This document shows, one piece after another, positions 18,799 through 28,175 of a stretch of DNA of 64,000 nt; the first letter of the stretch is position 1; every line of letters starts with the position of its first letter. The translations under genes were made by a program, and so were the position numbers. Below the pieces are notes generated by a model. That model did not search any database. It was not told where the DNA came from and was given only the letters and a program-made list of their open reading frames with translations. The DNA is from Acidobacteriota bacterium (GTDB taxonomy: Bacteria > Acidobacteriota > Terriglobia > Terriglobales > Acidobacteriaceae): assembly GCA_021792135.1 (NCBI GenBank), contig JAJYVF010000027.1, positions 1-64,000 on the forward strand, read 5' to 3'.

Positions 18799-20316
18799 AT
18801 GGCCACATCTGAATACCTGAGGAACAGGAGCGCCGCGCCGCGGTCCCAGGACGCCGTCGCGGAACTTCCGTCTGCGCCGCGCCGCCCCCTGATTGGACCG
18901 GCTGCTGCCGCGGCGGCTGTCATGGTGGTCAATGACCTGCTGATGATTCTGCTGGCCTTTGGACTGGCCCTGGTGCTGCGCACGATCGTGATTGCGCGAA
19001 TCGCCCCCCAGCTTGGATCGGGACCGGATTACTGGGCGCGTCCGATGGACGTGCTTTATCTGGGATGGTTCGCACTGGCGTACGTGGCGGCGGCGCGCCG
19101 CTACGGGTTCTATTCTTCGTCACCGAGCGGGAGCGGCGCGCACGAACTGCGGCTGGTCATTCAGGGCTGCCTGAACGCCGGCCTGCTGCTGTGCGGGGCC
19201 CTGTTCATGTTTCGCGATTTCGCCATCTCGCGGATACTGGTGATGCTGCTGGTATTCACCGCCATGGCGACCCTCTGCATGCGCAGGGCGGTCTGGCGGT
19301 ATGCGCGCTACCGGCAGTACGAGCAGGGGATCGAGCTGCGCAATGTGGTCATCCTCGGGACCAATCAGCTCGGCTATGCGCTGAGCCGGCAGATCCGGAG
19401 CCAGCGCCGCCTCGGATATCGCTTTGTGGGCTTTGTAGCGGCTCCGGGATCTCCGGTCAGCTCTGAGATTGAACCGAACCAGATTCTTGGCGGGGTGGAG
19501 AAGGTCCGCCAGCTGACGCGGCAGAACTTTGTCGATGAACTGGTGATCGCGGAATTCTATCCGACGGATCGCACCATCAGCCTTGTGGAAGACGCGCGGG
19601 ATCTGGACATCGATGTGCGGGCCATTGCCGGATATTACGGCGAGCTGACGGCCAATTCGCCGGTCGAGTATCTCGGGATCTTTCCCGTGTCGACCCTGCA
19701 CCACAGCGAACCGCGGGTGATTGGCCTGTTCTGCAAGCGGCTGGTGGACATTGCGCTGTCGACGCTGGCCCTCTTCGTGGCGGCGCCGGTGCTGCTGGCC
19801 ATCGCCGTGGCGGTGAAGCTGGACAGCGAGGGTCCCGTGCTCTACGTCTCGGAGCGCATCGGCAAACGCGGCCGCGTTTTTCCCTGCTTCAAATTCCGTA
19901 CCATGGTGCGGAACGCCGAGGACATGAAGAGCCAGCTGGCCGCATTCAACGAGCGGGATGGGGTTCTCTTCAAGCTGAGCAATGACCCTCGTATTACGCG
20001 GCTGGGGCGTTTTCTTCGCAAGTACAGCCTGGATGAGCTGCCGCAGTTTCTGAATGTCCTGCGCGGAGAAATGAGCATCGTCGGTCCGCGCCCGCCGATT
20101 GCTTCGGAAGTGGAGCAGTACGATCTGGAGCATTTCCGGCGGCTTGAGGTGCTTCCGGGCCTCACCGGACTATGGCAGGTGCAGGCGCGGCACGATCCCT
20201 CGTTTGCAAAATACATCGCTCTCGATACAGCCTACGTGGAGAACTGGAGCTTCTGGCTGGATCTGAAGATCCTGGTGCGGACCGCATCGGTCGTGCTGCG
20301 GGGCACCGGGGCTTAA
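18799..20316 (+). CDS. Undecaprenyl-phosphate sugar phosphotransferase (WcaJ-type)
   Basis: This 505-residue membrane enzyme starts exopolysaccharide repeat units by moving a sugar-1-phosphate from a UDP-sugar to undecaprenyl phosphate. The N-terminal part has about four membrane helices, followed by a CoA-binding-like Rossmann domain (NVVILGTNQLGYALSR). A further hydrophobic helix (near residue 320) leads to the catalytic domain with CFKFRTMVRNAEDMK, RITRLGRFLRKYSLDELPQ, GEMSIVGPRPP and LPGLTGLWQV. All hallmark motifs are intact. AAGGA precedes the ATG. With the UDP-glucose dehydrogenase it suggests an acidic exopolysaccharide, though no polymerase or flippase is present here. Confidence 0.93.
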   Translation: MATSEYLRNRSAAPRSQDAVAELPSAPRRPLIGPAAAAAAVMVVNDLLMILLAFGLALVLRTIVIARIAPQLGSGPDYWARPMDVLYLGWFALAYVAAARRYGFYSSSPSGSGAHELRLVIQGCLNAGLLLCGALFMFRDFAISRILVMLLVFTAMATLCMRRAVWRYARYRQYEQGIELRNVVILGTNQLGYALSRQIRSQRRLGYRFVGFVAAPGSPVSSEIEPNQILGGVEKVRQLTRQNFVDELVIAEFYPTDRTISLVEDARDLDIDVRAIAGYYGELTANSPVEYLGIFPVSTLHHSEPRVIGLFCKRLVDIALSTLALFVAAPVLLAIAVAVKLDSEGPVLYVSERIGKRGRVFPCFKFRTMVRNAEDMKSQLAAFNERDGVLFKLSNDPRITRLGRFLRKYSLDELPQFLNVLRGEMSIVGPRPPIASEVEQYDLEHFRRLEVLPGLTGLWQVQARHDPSFAKYIALDTAYVENWSFWLDLKILVRTASVVLRGTGA

Positions 20317-20411
20317 CCGCCACTCGCTTGCATTATCCCTTCCTCTGCGTGAGACTTGAGACCGGCGGTCCGCCAGGGCCGCTGCCGGTTTCGCACATGT
20401 CTCCGGAGGTC

Positions 20412-21989
20412 ATGTTGAGAAAGCTCCCGCGCACGTCCTCTGCCCTCGTTCTGGCCGTTCTTTTCGTCCTGTTCAACTCGCATGCGGTGACTGGGCAGGA
20501 GCAGCATCGCCCCGAAGAGCAGCACGCTCCCGAGGCGAACAAGCCCGAGGGCCAGCAGCCCGTTCCGCCGGAGAGAACTTCGGTGACGAAGCACGATCTG
20601 GTGCTGGACGGCAGGACGCTGCACTACACGGCGACAGCCGGGACGCTGCTGATCCGCGACGGCGAAGATGAGCATCCGTACGGCAGCATGTTTTATGTCG
20701 CCTACACGCTGGATGGGGCCGATCCCAACACCCGGCCGGTGACCTTCCTGTACAACGGCGGCCCGGGATCTTCCACGATCTGGCTGCACATGGGTTCTGT
20801 GGGACCCGTACGGGTGGTGACGAACAGTCCGAACGCCACCGGGCCGGCCCCCTACCAGGTGGTCCCCAATCAGAACTGCCTGCTGGACAAATCGGATCTG
20901 GTCTTCATCGATGCGCCGCTGACCGGGTTTTCGCGCGTCGTGGGCAAGGGCACGCCCAAGGATTTCACGGGCGTCGACCAGGATCTGAAGGCATTCGACA
21001 AGTTCATCACGCGCTGGGTGACGGTGAACCAGCGCTGGAATTCGCCGAAGTATCTGTTTGGCGAGTCCTATGGGACGACGCGCTCCGCGGGGTTGTCGGA
21101 TTTGCTGCAGAACGATGGCCTGCCGCTGAATGGCGTGATTCTGCTCTCGTCGATTCTGAATTACTACGTGATGGCTCCGGGGCTGGATATCGATTACATC
21201 GGGAATCTCCCTTCGTACGCGGCCATTGCCTGGTACCACAACAAGCTGCAGAACAAGCCCGCGGACCTCAGGGCGTTCCTGAAGGAGGTGCGCGCCTTTG
21301 CCCGCGGCGAATATGCCGACGCCCTGGAGCAGGGGGACCAGCTGCCGCCGGACCGCTTCAACGCGGTGGCCGAGAAGGTGGCGCAGTACACCGGCCTGAG
21401 CGCGCAGTATGTCAGGGAGGCGAACCTGCGGGTGAATGCATCGCGGTTCCGGAAGGAACTGCTGCGCGACGAGGGAGACATTCTGGGCCGCTACGACGCA
21501 CGCTTCGAGGGCACGGATGTCGACAATGCGGGGGAATACCCCGGGTATGACCCGTCGGACACCGGCATTTCGGGGGCATTCACGGCAGCGTTTCACAACT
21601 ATCTGGAGCGCGAGCTGAAATACGAGACTACGGATACCTATCGCCCCATGACCGAGGTGATCCGGGAGTGGGACTGGCATCATCGTCCGCCGGGCGGGAT
21701 GCGCGGGTTCGGGGGTTTGCAGCAGATGCCCTACGTCGCAGGGGATCTGGCGGATGCCATGCGCAAGGATCCCAAAATGAAGGTCTTTTCGGCGAATGGG
21801 TATTTCGACCTGGCGACTCCGTTTTTCCTGACGGAAATGGATCTGAGCCACATGATGCTCGCCCCGGGATTGCAGAAGAATGTCGAGTTCGGCTATTACC
21901 CCGCGGGTCACATGGTCTATCTGAATGTGGATGCGCTGAAGGAACTGAAGCACGATCTGGTGGGTTTTTACGACGAGACGGAGCACTGA
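20412..21989 (+). CDS. Secreted serine carboxypeptidase (peptidase family S10)
   Basis: Family S10 enzymes cleave C-terminal residues using a Ser-Asp-His triad in an alpha/beta-hydrolase fold. The product has a signal peptide (LVLAVLFVLFNSHAVTGQ), the oxyanion segment YNGGPGSSTIWLHMGSVGPV, Ser219 in FGESYGTTRSAG, Asp466 in NGYFDLATP and His500 in YYPAGHMVYL, numbered from 20412. Two in-frame ATGs (20397 and 20412) are possible; a GGAGG lies too close to the second, so the exact start is unsure. S10 enzymes are frequent in Acidobacteria genomes and probably act in the periplasm on peptides. Confidence 0.92.
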   Translation: MLRKLPRTSSALVLAVLFVLFNSHAVTGQEQHRPEEQHAPEANKPEGQQPVPPERTSVTKHDLVLDGRTLHYTATAGTLLIRDGEDEHPYGSMFYVAYTLDGADPNTRPVTFLYNGGPGSSTIWLHMGSVGPVRVVTNSPNATGPAPYQVVPNQNCLLDKSDLVFIDAPLTGFSRVVGKGTPKDFTGVDQDLKAFDKFITRWVTVNQRWNSPKYLFGESYGTTRSAGLSDLLQNDGLPLNGVILLSSILNYYVMAPGLDIDYIGNLPSYAAIAWYHNKLQNKPADLRAFLKEVRAFARGEYADALEQGDQLPPDRFNAVAEKVAQYTGLSAQYVREANLRVNASRFRKELLRDEGDILGRYDARFEGTDVDNAGEYPGYDPSDTGISGAFTAAFHNYLERELKYETTDTYRPMTEVIREWDWHHRPPGGMRGFGGLQQMPYVAGDLADAMRKDPKMKVFSANGYFDLATPFFLTEMDLSHMMLAPGLQKNVEFGYYPAGHMVYLNVDALKELKHDLVGFYDETEH

Positions 21990-22099
21990 TCGTGCAGGTT
22001 CGAAGCCGGCTCGTGCCGCCGTTCTGCCGAAAGTCGCTCGGGCGGCCGGGCAGCCAACTGGGTGCAAAGCCGCCGTCCGCGTGACGGGCGGAGGTCGCG

Positions 22100-23023
22100 A
22101 TGGAGAAGGATTCGCCTGCCAACCAGCCGGAGTGCTGGCCCGCTCTGCCGCTCGATTCGTGGCGCGACACCTGCGCCACGCTCCACATGTGGACGCAGAT
22201 CGTTGGCAAGGTTCGGATGCGGCTCACGCCGCTCGTGAACCACTGGTGGAATGTTCCGCTATACGTGACGGCGCGGGGGCTGACCACGTCGCGCATTCCT
22301 TATGAGAACCGGGCGCTCGAGCTGCGCTTCGATTTCGTGGCGCACCAGCTGGTGCTGGAAATATCCGATGGGACGATGAAAACGCTTCCGCTCCAGCCTC
22401 GTTCCGTGGCCGATTTCTATGGCGAATGCCTGGCCATGCTGCGCGGCGAGGGTATCGAGGTGAGTCCGTGGAGGATGCCCGTGGAGGTGCCGGATGCGAT
22501 CCCCTTCGATGAGGACACGGTGCACGCGTCCTATGACGCGGAACGCGTGGAAACCTTCTGGCGGATTCTGCTCTCCGTGGATGCGGTCTTCCACCAGTTT
22601 CGTTCGGAGTTCCTGGGCAAGGTGAGCCCGGTGCATTTCTTCTGGGGAAGCTTCGATCTGGCGGTGACGCGGTTTTCCGGTCGGCGCGCGCCTGAGCGGC
22701 CGCAGGCCGACCCGGTGACTCGGGAAGCGTACTCGCACGAGGTGAGCAGCGTGGGCTTCTGGCCGGGCAGCGGGAGCATGGCGGGGCCGGCGTTCTACTC
22801 CTACACCGCTCCGGAGCCTCAGGGCTTTCGCGAGGCGGCGGTGCAGCCGGCCGGCGCGCACTACGACGCACAGTTCGGCGAATTCATCCTCATGTACGAC
22901 GATGTGCGGATCGGCCGGAATCCGGTCGAGATGCTGCTCGCATTCTGCCGGAGCACCTATCAGGCGGGGGCGACGCTGGGCAACTGGGACCGTCAGGCTC
23001 TCGAGCGGGGGCCGGGCCGTTAG
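22100..23023 (+). CDS. DUF5996 family protein
   Basis: A 307-residue cytosolic protein opening with WPALPLDSWRDTCATLHMW, followed by WTQIVGKVRMRL, HWWNVPLYVTARGL and HFFWGSFDLAVTRFSGR, the conserved segments of DUF5996. The family has no established biochemical function and lacks membrane segments. The ATG follows GGTCGCG, with no strong ribosome-binding site. It is 17 bases upstream of the zinc-finger gene and is probably cotranscribed with it. Confidence 0.85.
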   Translation: MEKDSPANQPECWPALPLDSWRDTCATLHMWTQIVGKVRMRLTPLVNHWWNVPLYVTARGLTTSRIPYENRALELRFDFVAHQLVLEISDGTMKTLPLQPRSVADFYGECLAMLRGEGIEVSPWRMPVEVPDAIPFDEDTVHASYDAERVETFWRILLSVDAVFHQFRSEFLGKVSPVHFFWGSFDLAVTRFSGRRAPERPQADPVTREAYSHEVSSVGFWPGSGSMAGPAFYSYTAPEPQGFREAAVQPAGAHYDAQFGEFILMYDDVRIGRNPVEMLLAFCRSTYQAGATLGNWDRQALERGPGR

Positions 23024-23040
23024 AAACGGAGGCAGAAGCG

Positions 23041-23337
23041 ATGGGTGCGGCTTGTTCTCATCTCGATCAGATCCGGATCACCACCACCGATGCGCACGTT
23101 TGCGAGGATTGCGTGAAGACCGGAGACCGGTGGGTGCACCTGAGAATGTGCCTCAGCTGCGGGCATGTGGGCTGCTGCGATTCCTCGAAGAACCGCCATG
23201 CAACGCGTCACTTCCACGAAACACAGCATCCGGTCATGCGATCGGTCGAACCCGGCGAGTCGTGGGTGTGGTGCTATGTCGATCAGATGGTGCCGGGAGA
23301 AGTGCGGCGGGGAAAATTCGTGGCCGGGGGCGTGTGA
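23041..23337 (+). CDS. UBP-type zinc-finger protein (98 aa)
   Basis: The small protein is almost entirely a UBP-type zinc finger: CSHLDQI, CEDCVKTGDRWVHLRMC, CGHVGCCDSSKNRHATRHFHE and THPV-like HPVMRSVEPGESWVWC. The spaced Cys and His ligands match those of eukaryotic deubiquitinases and HDAC6. In bacteria such proteins are stand-alone and their ligand is unknown. Tight spacing with the DUF5996 gene suggests a shared transcript. Confidence 0.85.
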   Translation: MGAACSHLDQIRITTTDAHVCEDCVKTGDRWVHLRMCLSCGHVGCCDSSKNRHATRHFHETQHPVMRSVEPGESWVWCYVDQMVPGEVRRGKFVAGGV

Positions 23338-23372
23338 GCGAGGCGCGTCCCTCCGGTCCGGTGCCGCGAGAC

Positions 23373-23882
23373 TCAGGCGGATTGCTCCTCGTGCTGCGAT
23401 GAGAGCAGGGCATCGAGAACCAGAAGAATGCCGCCGATGACGATGGCGGAATCCGCCATGTTGAAGTCGGGCCAGTGGTAGTGGATGATCCGGACCTCGA
23501 CGAAATCCGTGACCACGCCGTAGCGGAGGCGGTCCCAGACATTCCCGATGGTGCCGCCGAGGATCAGCGCCAGGGCGATGGTCGTGGCCGTGAACCGGCG
23601 GCCGATGCGCAGAAGCACCAGCAGCACCACCAGGCCGGCGACCAGCGAAAAGCCGGTCAGCAGCCAGTGCGTCAGCGTGGGGCGGGCGGAATTGGTGAAG
23701 AGCGAGAAAGCCGCGCCGGGGTTGAGCACATGGGTGATGCGGAAGACGCGCGGGATCACGACGATGGCTCCGCCTTCCGGGATGTGACTGCCGACCCAGG
23801 CCTTCGAGAGGCGGTCGAGCAGGACGATGAGGGCGGAGAAAAGCAGCAGCCAGGGACGGCGGTCGCGCAGAGCGCTGATCAC
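23373..23882 (-). CDS. lspA: Lipoprotein signal peptidase (signal peptidase II)
   Basis: LspA cleaves the signal peptide of diacylglyceryl-prolipoproteins in the inner membrane. The 169-residue product has four membrane helices and both catalytic Asp segments (GGTIGNVWDRLRYGVVTDFVEV and FNMADSAIVIGG). The start is a GTG at 23882 that overlaps the ileS stop (GTGA), with a GAGGAGG ribosome-binding site inside the end of ileS; the longer upstream frame is not credible. It is translationally coupled to ileS, an arrangement common in bacteria. Confidence 0.95.
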   Translation of the reverse strand: MISALRDRRPWLLLFSALIVLLDRLSKAWVGSHIPEGGAIVVIPRVFRITHVLNPGAAFSLFTNSARPTLTHWLLTGFSLVAGLVVLLVLLRIGRRFTATTIALALILGGTIGNVWDRLRYGVVTDFVEVRIIHYHWPDFNMADSAIVIGGILLVLDALLSSQHEEQSA

Positions 23883-26803
23883 TGCGCCTCCTCGTGGTAG
23901 CCCATCTGAAGAAGGGCGTCGGCACAGCGGCCGCAGACGTCCTGCCATGGACCGAATTCGCGAACATGCTGCGGGCTGTCGTCGGGATAATAGTTCCAGC
24001 AGCGGTTACATTTGTGGCCGGAGGCGGGAAACACGATCGCCTTGACAGGAAGTGCCCCGGGGCCTTCTTCCGTACCTGCGCCACAAACGGATACCTGCGA
24101 GACGTTGAAGAGCTCCTTCAGCGCAAAGCCGTATCGCTTTAGCACGCTGTAATAATCCTCCCGTGCCAAAATATCGAGTCTCGCTTCAAGAGCTTTGCCG
24201 ATCTTCTGCTGCTTGCGATCATGTTCCAGGCTGATGAGTGCCTGATCGCGGGCGAAGAGCAGCTTCTCCCAGTCTTCAAGGAGGGCGGTGTCGGCGGGGG
24301 CCAGCTCGTCGGGTTGGAGGAAGCGGGCGAGGTGGACGCTGGCAGGGCGGCCTTCAACTTTGGGCAGGTATTCCCAGACCTCGTCGGCGGTGAAGGTCAG
24401 GATGGGTGCGACGAGCCGCACCAGAGCTTCCGTGATCTTCCAGAGGACGGTTTGCGCGGAGCGCCTTTCTGCGCTCCGCGGGGCAAAGGTGTACATGCGG
24501 TCTTTGAGGAGGTCCAGATACAGCGCGCTGAGGTCGACGATGCAGAACTCGTTGATGGCCTGGTAGACGCGGTGGAACTGAAAGTCTCCATACCAGCCGG
24601 ACTGGCCGTCGGCACCCGACACTTTCTCGACAAGATCCCGTGTGCGGGCCAGCATGTAGCGATCGAGAGGGAGAAGCCGATCGGCGGCGACGGCATTGCG
24701 GGCGGGGTCGAAGCCGGCGAGATTGCCGAGCAGGAAGCGGAAAGTATTGCGCAGCTTGCGGTAGTTATCCGCAAGGCGCTGCATGATGTTTTCGCTGTTG
24801 ACGACGTCCTCGCGGAAATCGACGCTGGCGACCCACAGGCGGACGATCTCCGCGCCCATGCGGTCGGCGATGTCGACCGGATCGACGCCATTGCCGAGGG
24901 ATTTGGACATGGCGCGGCCCCGCTCGTCGAGCGTCCAGCCGGCGGTGCCGACCATGCGGTAGGGCGCGGCGTGTTGCGGGCCGACGCCGACCGAAGTCAG
25001 CAGCGCGGTGTGGAACCAGCCGCGATACTGATCGCCGCCTTCGAAGTAGAGGTCGGCGGGCGGGGCGAGACCGGGCTCCGCTTCCAGAACGGCGTACCAG
25101 CTGACGCCGGAATCGAACCAGACGTCGAGGATGTCGGTTTCGCGGCGGAAATCGGAGCCGCCGCACTGCGCGCATTTTGCCTCCCGGGGCAGCAGATGAT
25201 CAGTGCCCTCGGTATGCCAGGCTTCCGCGCCCTCTTTTTCGAACAGCTCCACAATGCGCCGGTTCAGAGTCGGGTCGAGCAGGGGCTGATTGCACTTCCG
25301 GCACAGGAAGACCGCGATGGGTACGCCCCAGACGCGCTGGCGCGAGATGCACCAGTCGGGCCGCGTGGCAATCATGTTGGCGATGCGCTCTTCACCCCAG
25401 ACCGGATCCCATTTGACGCTGTTCCGGATCTCATCGAGGCATCGCTGGCGGAAGGTGGTGGGGCTTCCGTCGGGGCTCTCCATCGAATGGTCGATGTCGA
25501 TGAACCACTGCTCGGTCGCGCGAAAAATGACAGGGTTGTGGCAACGCCAGCAGTGCGGGTAGCTATGGTAGAGGTCCGAGCGGCCCATGAGGGCTCCGCG
25601 GGCGGCGACCAGGTCGATGATGAAGGGGTTGGCCTGGAAGACGGTCTTGCCGTCGTATTCGGGCAGGCCGTCGCGGAGGTGTCCGGCGTTGTCGACGTGG
25701 CAGACCGGATCAAGGCCATAGCGGGCACCGGTCTGGAAATCGTCGGCGCCGTGGGCGGGGGCGGTGTGGACGGCTCCCGTTCCCTGGTCGGCCGTGACGT
25801 AGTCGGCGAGGACGCCCAGAACGCCGCGATCGAGGAAGGGATGACGGAAGAGGGCGCGCTCGAGACGGGTGCCCTTGAAAGAGGCAATGGGAAGGGCGGA
25901 GGCCAGATTGCAGGTTTCCCGGACGGACTGGGCAAGGGACTGGGCAACGATGTACACTTGCCCATCCTCCTCAAGCGCTACATAGTCGAACTCCGGATGA
26001 AAGGCAACCGCCAGCGAGGCAGGGAGGGTCCATGGCGTCGTGGTCCAGATGATGGTGGCTACACTTTTGCCGGCAAGCGCGGGGGCGATCGTGGCCGGGT
26101 CGCTGAGCAGATCGTACCGGACGTAAATGCTGGGGCTGGAGTGCTGCTCGTACTCGATTTCGGCGTCGGCCAGCGCGGTGCGGTCGTGGATGCACCAGTA
26201 GACGGGCTTCAGTCCGCGATAGACAAAACCGCCTTCCAGGAAGCGGTAAAAGGTTTGAAGAATGCGCGCCTCGTAGTCGCGCGACATGGTGGTATAGGGG
26301 GCGTCCCAGCGGCCGAAGACGCCGAGTCGGACAAACTGGGCGGTCTGGAGGTCGACGTACTTTTGCGCGTAATCGCGGCAGTGGCGGAGAAATTCCCCCG
26401 CCGGCATGCTGAGCTTTTTGCGGCCGAGATGCTCGTCGACTTTGATTTCGATGGGAAGGCCGTGGCAGTCGAAGCCCGGGACATAGGGGGCATCGAAACC
26501 GGCCATGGTTTTGGACTTTACGACGAAATCCTTGAGGCACTTGTTGAGGGCGTGACCGAGATGGAGCGGGCCATTGGCGTAAGGGGGGCCGTCGTGGAGA
26601 ACGTAGCGTGGCGCGCCGGCGCGAGCCTGCCGGATGCGGTCGTAGAGACGGGACTGCTGCCAGGCCTGAAGGCGCACCGGTTCGTTGTGCGGCAGGTTGG
26701 CCTTCATGGGAAACTCGGTGCGGGGCAGGGTCAGCGTGTCCTTGAGGGAAGGGTTTCCGGACGCGGCCGTTCCATTTGCGCCGGGCGGCAGAGCAGAAGA
26801 CAT
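23879..26803 (-). CDS. ileS: Isoleucyl-tRNA synthetase
   Basis: IleS charges tRNA-Ile and edits misactivated valine. The 974-residue class I synthetase has the HIGH-type motif PLHLGHALN at about residue 80, FDCHGLPIE, the editing domain with WTTTPWTLPASLAV, KMSKS-type AMSKSLGNGVDP, and a C-terminal zinc finger (CNRCWNYYPDD and CGRCADAL). The ATG at 26803 follows GGAGAAAC. A 26-residue N-terminal extension rich in Ala/Gly/Pro precedes the conserved region. It is the first gene of the ileS-lspA unit. Confidence 0.97.
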   Translation of the reverse strand: MSSALPPGANGTAASGNPSLKDTLTLPRTEFPMKANLPHNEPVRLQAWQQSRLYDRIRQARAGAPRYVLHDGPPYANGPLHLGHALNKCLKDFVVKSKTMAGFDAPYVPGFDCHGLPIEIKVDEHLGRKKLSMPAGEFLRHCRDYAQKYVDLQTAQFVRLGVFGRWDAPYTTMSRDYEARILQTFYRFLEGGFVYRGLKPVYWCIHDRTALADAEIEYEQHSSPSIYVRYDLLSDPATIAPALAGKSVATIIWTTTPWTLPASLAVAFHPEFDYVALEEDGQVYIVAQSLAQSVRETCNLASALPIASFKGTRLERALFRHPFLDRGVLGVLADYVTADQGTGAVHTAPAHGADDFQTGARYGLDPVCHVDNAGHLRDGLPEYDGKTVFQANPFIIDLVAARGALMGRSDLYHSYPHCWRCHNPVIFRATEQWFIDIDHSMESPDGSPTTFRQRCLDEIRNSVKWDPVWGEERIANMIATRPDWCISRQRVWGVPIAVFLCRKCNQPLLDPTLNRRIVELFEKEGAEAWHTEGTDHLLPREAKCAQCGGSDFRRETDILDVWFDSGVSWYAVLEAEPGLAPPADLYFEGGDQYRGWFHTALLTSVGVGPQHAAPYRMVGTAGWTLDERGRAMSKSLGNGVDPVDIADRMGAEIVRLWVASVDFREDVVNSENIMQRLADNYRKLRNTFRFLLGNLAGFDPARNAVAADRLLPLDRYMLARTRDLVEKVSGADGQSGWYGDFQFHRVYQAINEFCIVDLSALYLDLLKDRMYTFAPRSAERRSAQTVLWKITEALVRLVAPILTFTADEVWEYLPKVEGRPASVHLARFLQPDELAPADTALLEDWEKLLFARDQALISLEHDRKQQKIGKALEARLDILAREDYYSVLKRYGFALKELFNVSQVSVCGAGTEEGPGALPVKAIVFPASGHKCNRCWNYYPDDSPQHVREFGPWQDVCGRCADALLQMGYHEEAQ

Positions 26804-26844
26804 CGTTTCTCCGTTATTTAGAGAGGTGCTGTGAATAAAACTTC

Positions 26845-26850
26845 ATTGTA
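26845..26850 (-). promoter_or_regulatory. Possible -10 element for ileS
   Basis: On the minus strand TACAAT lies about 42 bases upstream of the ileS start. The -35 region at the right distance is poor (GGAAGT), so this is a candidate only. Confidence 0.3.
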
Positions 26851-27029
26851 GCCGGAGGGTTGCCGTGACTTCCGCCGGGGGGTTCACGTCTATGAAAAGG
26901 GAACCCCCGGGAAGCGTCCTGGGTGGGAAAATAGCATCATAGCAACTACGCGGCCTCCCAGGCGACGACAATCCGGGCTGCTGTCATTGATAATCAGGAG
27001 AACCCGGGTGACGAGCCCGGGCGGTGAAA

Positions 27030-28046
27030 ATGGGGATATCGGTTTTGACGCCTCAGGAAGTGGAACCGAATTCGATTCGGGCGACAGGGACTCTGCCAGA
27101 GGTTCCGCGATTCGGCTCTTTGGACTCGGTCATCGAGGAGCCGATCTGGAAGACTCTCTGGGCGAGCATGCAGGATGTGCTCTTCCCCAAGAGACTGCCT
27201 CCGCTGCTGCTGACCTCGAAGGCGATCGCGGTGCGGGATCCGCTCGCCGTGAAGCGGGACCCGACCTCGAGCGCTGTGTCCTTTGTGATCCATGCTGTTG
27301 TTCTGTCCCTGATTTTGCTCTTTGCGATTGATCAGTGGCACCAGCGTTCGGTGCAGAGGAAGATGGCGGTTGTGCCGGTCGACGTCACGCCGTATATTCC
27401 GCCGATGCAGATGCAGCAGTCGATGGGAGGCGGCGGAGGCGGCGGTAATCACGAGATTGTGGAAGCCTCCAAGGGCAAGCTGCCGAAAATGGTGAAGCAG
27501 CAGATTGCGCCTCCGCAGTTGCTGAGGCTGGATCATCCGAAGCTGCCGGTCGAAGAGCAGGTGCAGATGCCGCAGCCGATCAAGCTGCCGGATAACCCGA
27601 ATATGCCCAACATCGGCGTGCCGCAGTCGCCCCAGGTGGCGCTGGCCTCGCAGGGTTCCGGCGCGGGCTCCGGCTTCGGTTCAGGCTCGGGCGGCGGCAT
27701 CGGGTCGGGGAACGGTGGCGGTATTGGGCCGGGCTCGGGCGGCGGCTATGGCGGCGGGCTCTATCACCCTGGAGGCGGCGTCTCGAACCCGGTGCTGGTT
27801 TACGCGCCGGATCCGGAGTTCTCCGACGAAGCACGGCGCGCGAAATATCAGGGCGTCTGCGTGGTGGGTCTGATCGTCGACGCGCAGGGGAATCCGCAGC
27901 GCGTGCACATCGTGCGCCCCCTTGGCATGGGACTCGACGAGAAGGCGCTGGAGGCTGTGCGGCAGTACAAATTCAAGCCGGCGATCTATCAGGGCCACCC
28001 GGTACCGGTGGAGATCGATATCGAAGTCAACTTCCGCATTTACTGA
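27030..28046 (+). CDS. TonB-like energy transducer (paralogue 1)
   Basis: A 338-residue protein with about 90 cytosolic residues, one membrane helix (VSFVIHAVVLSLILLFAI), a long periplasmic linker and a TonB C-terminal domain (YAPDPEFSDEARRAKYQG to VNFRIY). TonB proteins carry proton-motive energy to outer-membrane transporters. The linker is rich in Gly and Ser (GGGGGGGNHE, later repeated GSG) instead of the usual Pro-Lys repeats. The start is the ATG at 27030; a GTG two codons upstream is possible. No ExbB/ExbD genes are near. A terminator follows at 28066. It has a close paralogue at 45631-46611. Confidence 0.88.
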   Translation: MGISVLTPQEVEPNSIRATGTLPEVPRFGSLDSVIEEPIWKTLWASMQDVLFPKRLPPLLLTSKAIAVRDPLAVKRDPTSSAVSFVIHAVVLSLILLFAIDQWHQRSVQRKMAVVPVDVTPYIPPMQMQQSMGGGGGGGNHEIVEASKGKLPKMVKQQIAPPQLLRLDHPKLPVEEQVQMPQPIKLPDNPNMPNIGVPQSPQVALASQGSGAGSGFGSGSGGGIGSGNGGGIGPGSGGGYGGGLYHPGGGVSNPVLVYAPDPEFSDEARRAKYQGVCVVGLIVDAQGNPQRVHIVRPLGMGLDEKALEAVRQYKFKPAIYQGHPVPVEIDIEVNFRIY

Positions 28047-28065
28047 TCGCTCTTTTCGCAAACAG

Positions 28066-28098
28066 GACCCTCGCAGCGAACCGGCTGGAGGGTCTTTT
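28066..28098 (+). terminator. Rho-independent terminator after TonB-like gene 1
   Basis: A perfect 7-bp stem (GACCCTC at 28066-28072 with GAGGGTC at 28088-28094), a 15-base loop and a run of four T lie 20 bases past the stop codon. Confidence 0.75.
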
Positions 28099-28175
28099 GC
28101 GTGCCTGGGCAGCCCATTCCCAGGTTGAAACCGGCCGACCCCATCGTACGTACCTACCGCAGAAGGAGAATACGA

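Noticed and set aside
21980-22090. GTTCGAA-containing stretch that looked like a tRNA T-loop
   Set aside because: No matching acceptor or anticodon stems could be formed around it.
24221-26821. An 866-codon open frame opposite ileS
   Set aside because: It lies exactly antisense to a well-supported ileS gene, has Gly/Ala/Val/Asp-rich composition typical of GC-rich shadow frames, and no ribosome-binding site.
27660-27770. Gly-codon-rich repeats inside TonB-like gene 1 considered as a separate repeat element
   Set aside because: They simply encode the Gly/Ser-rich linker, which is also present in the paralogue.
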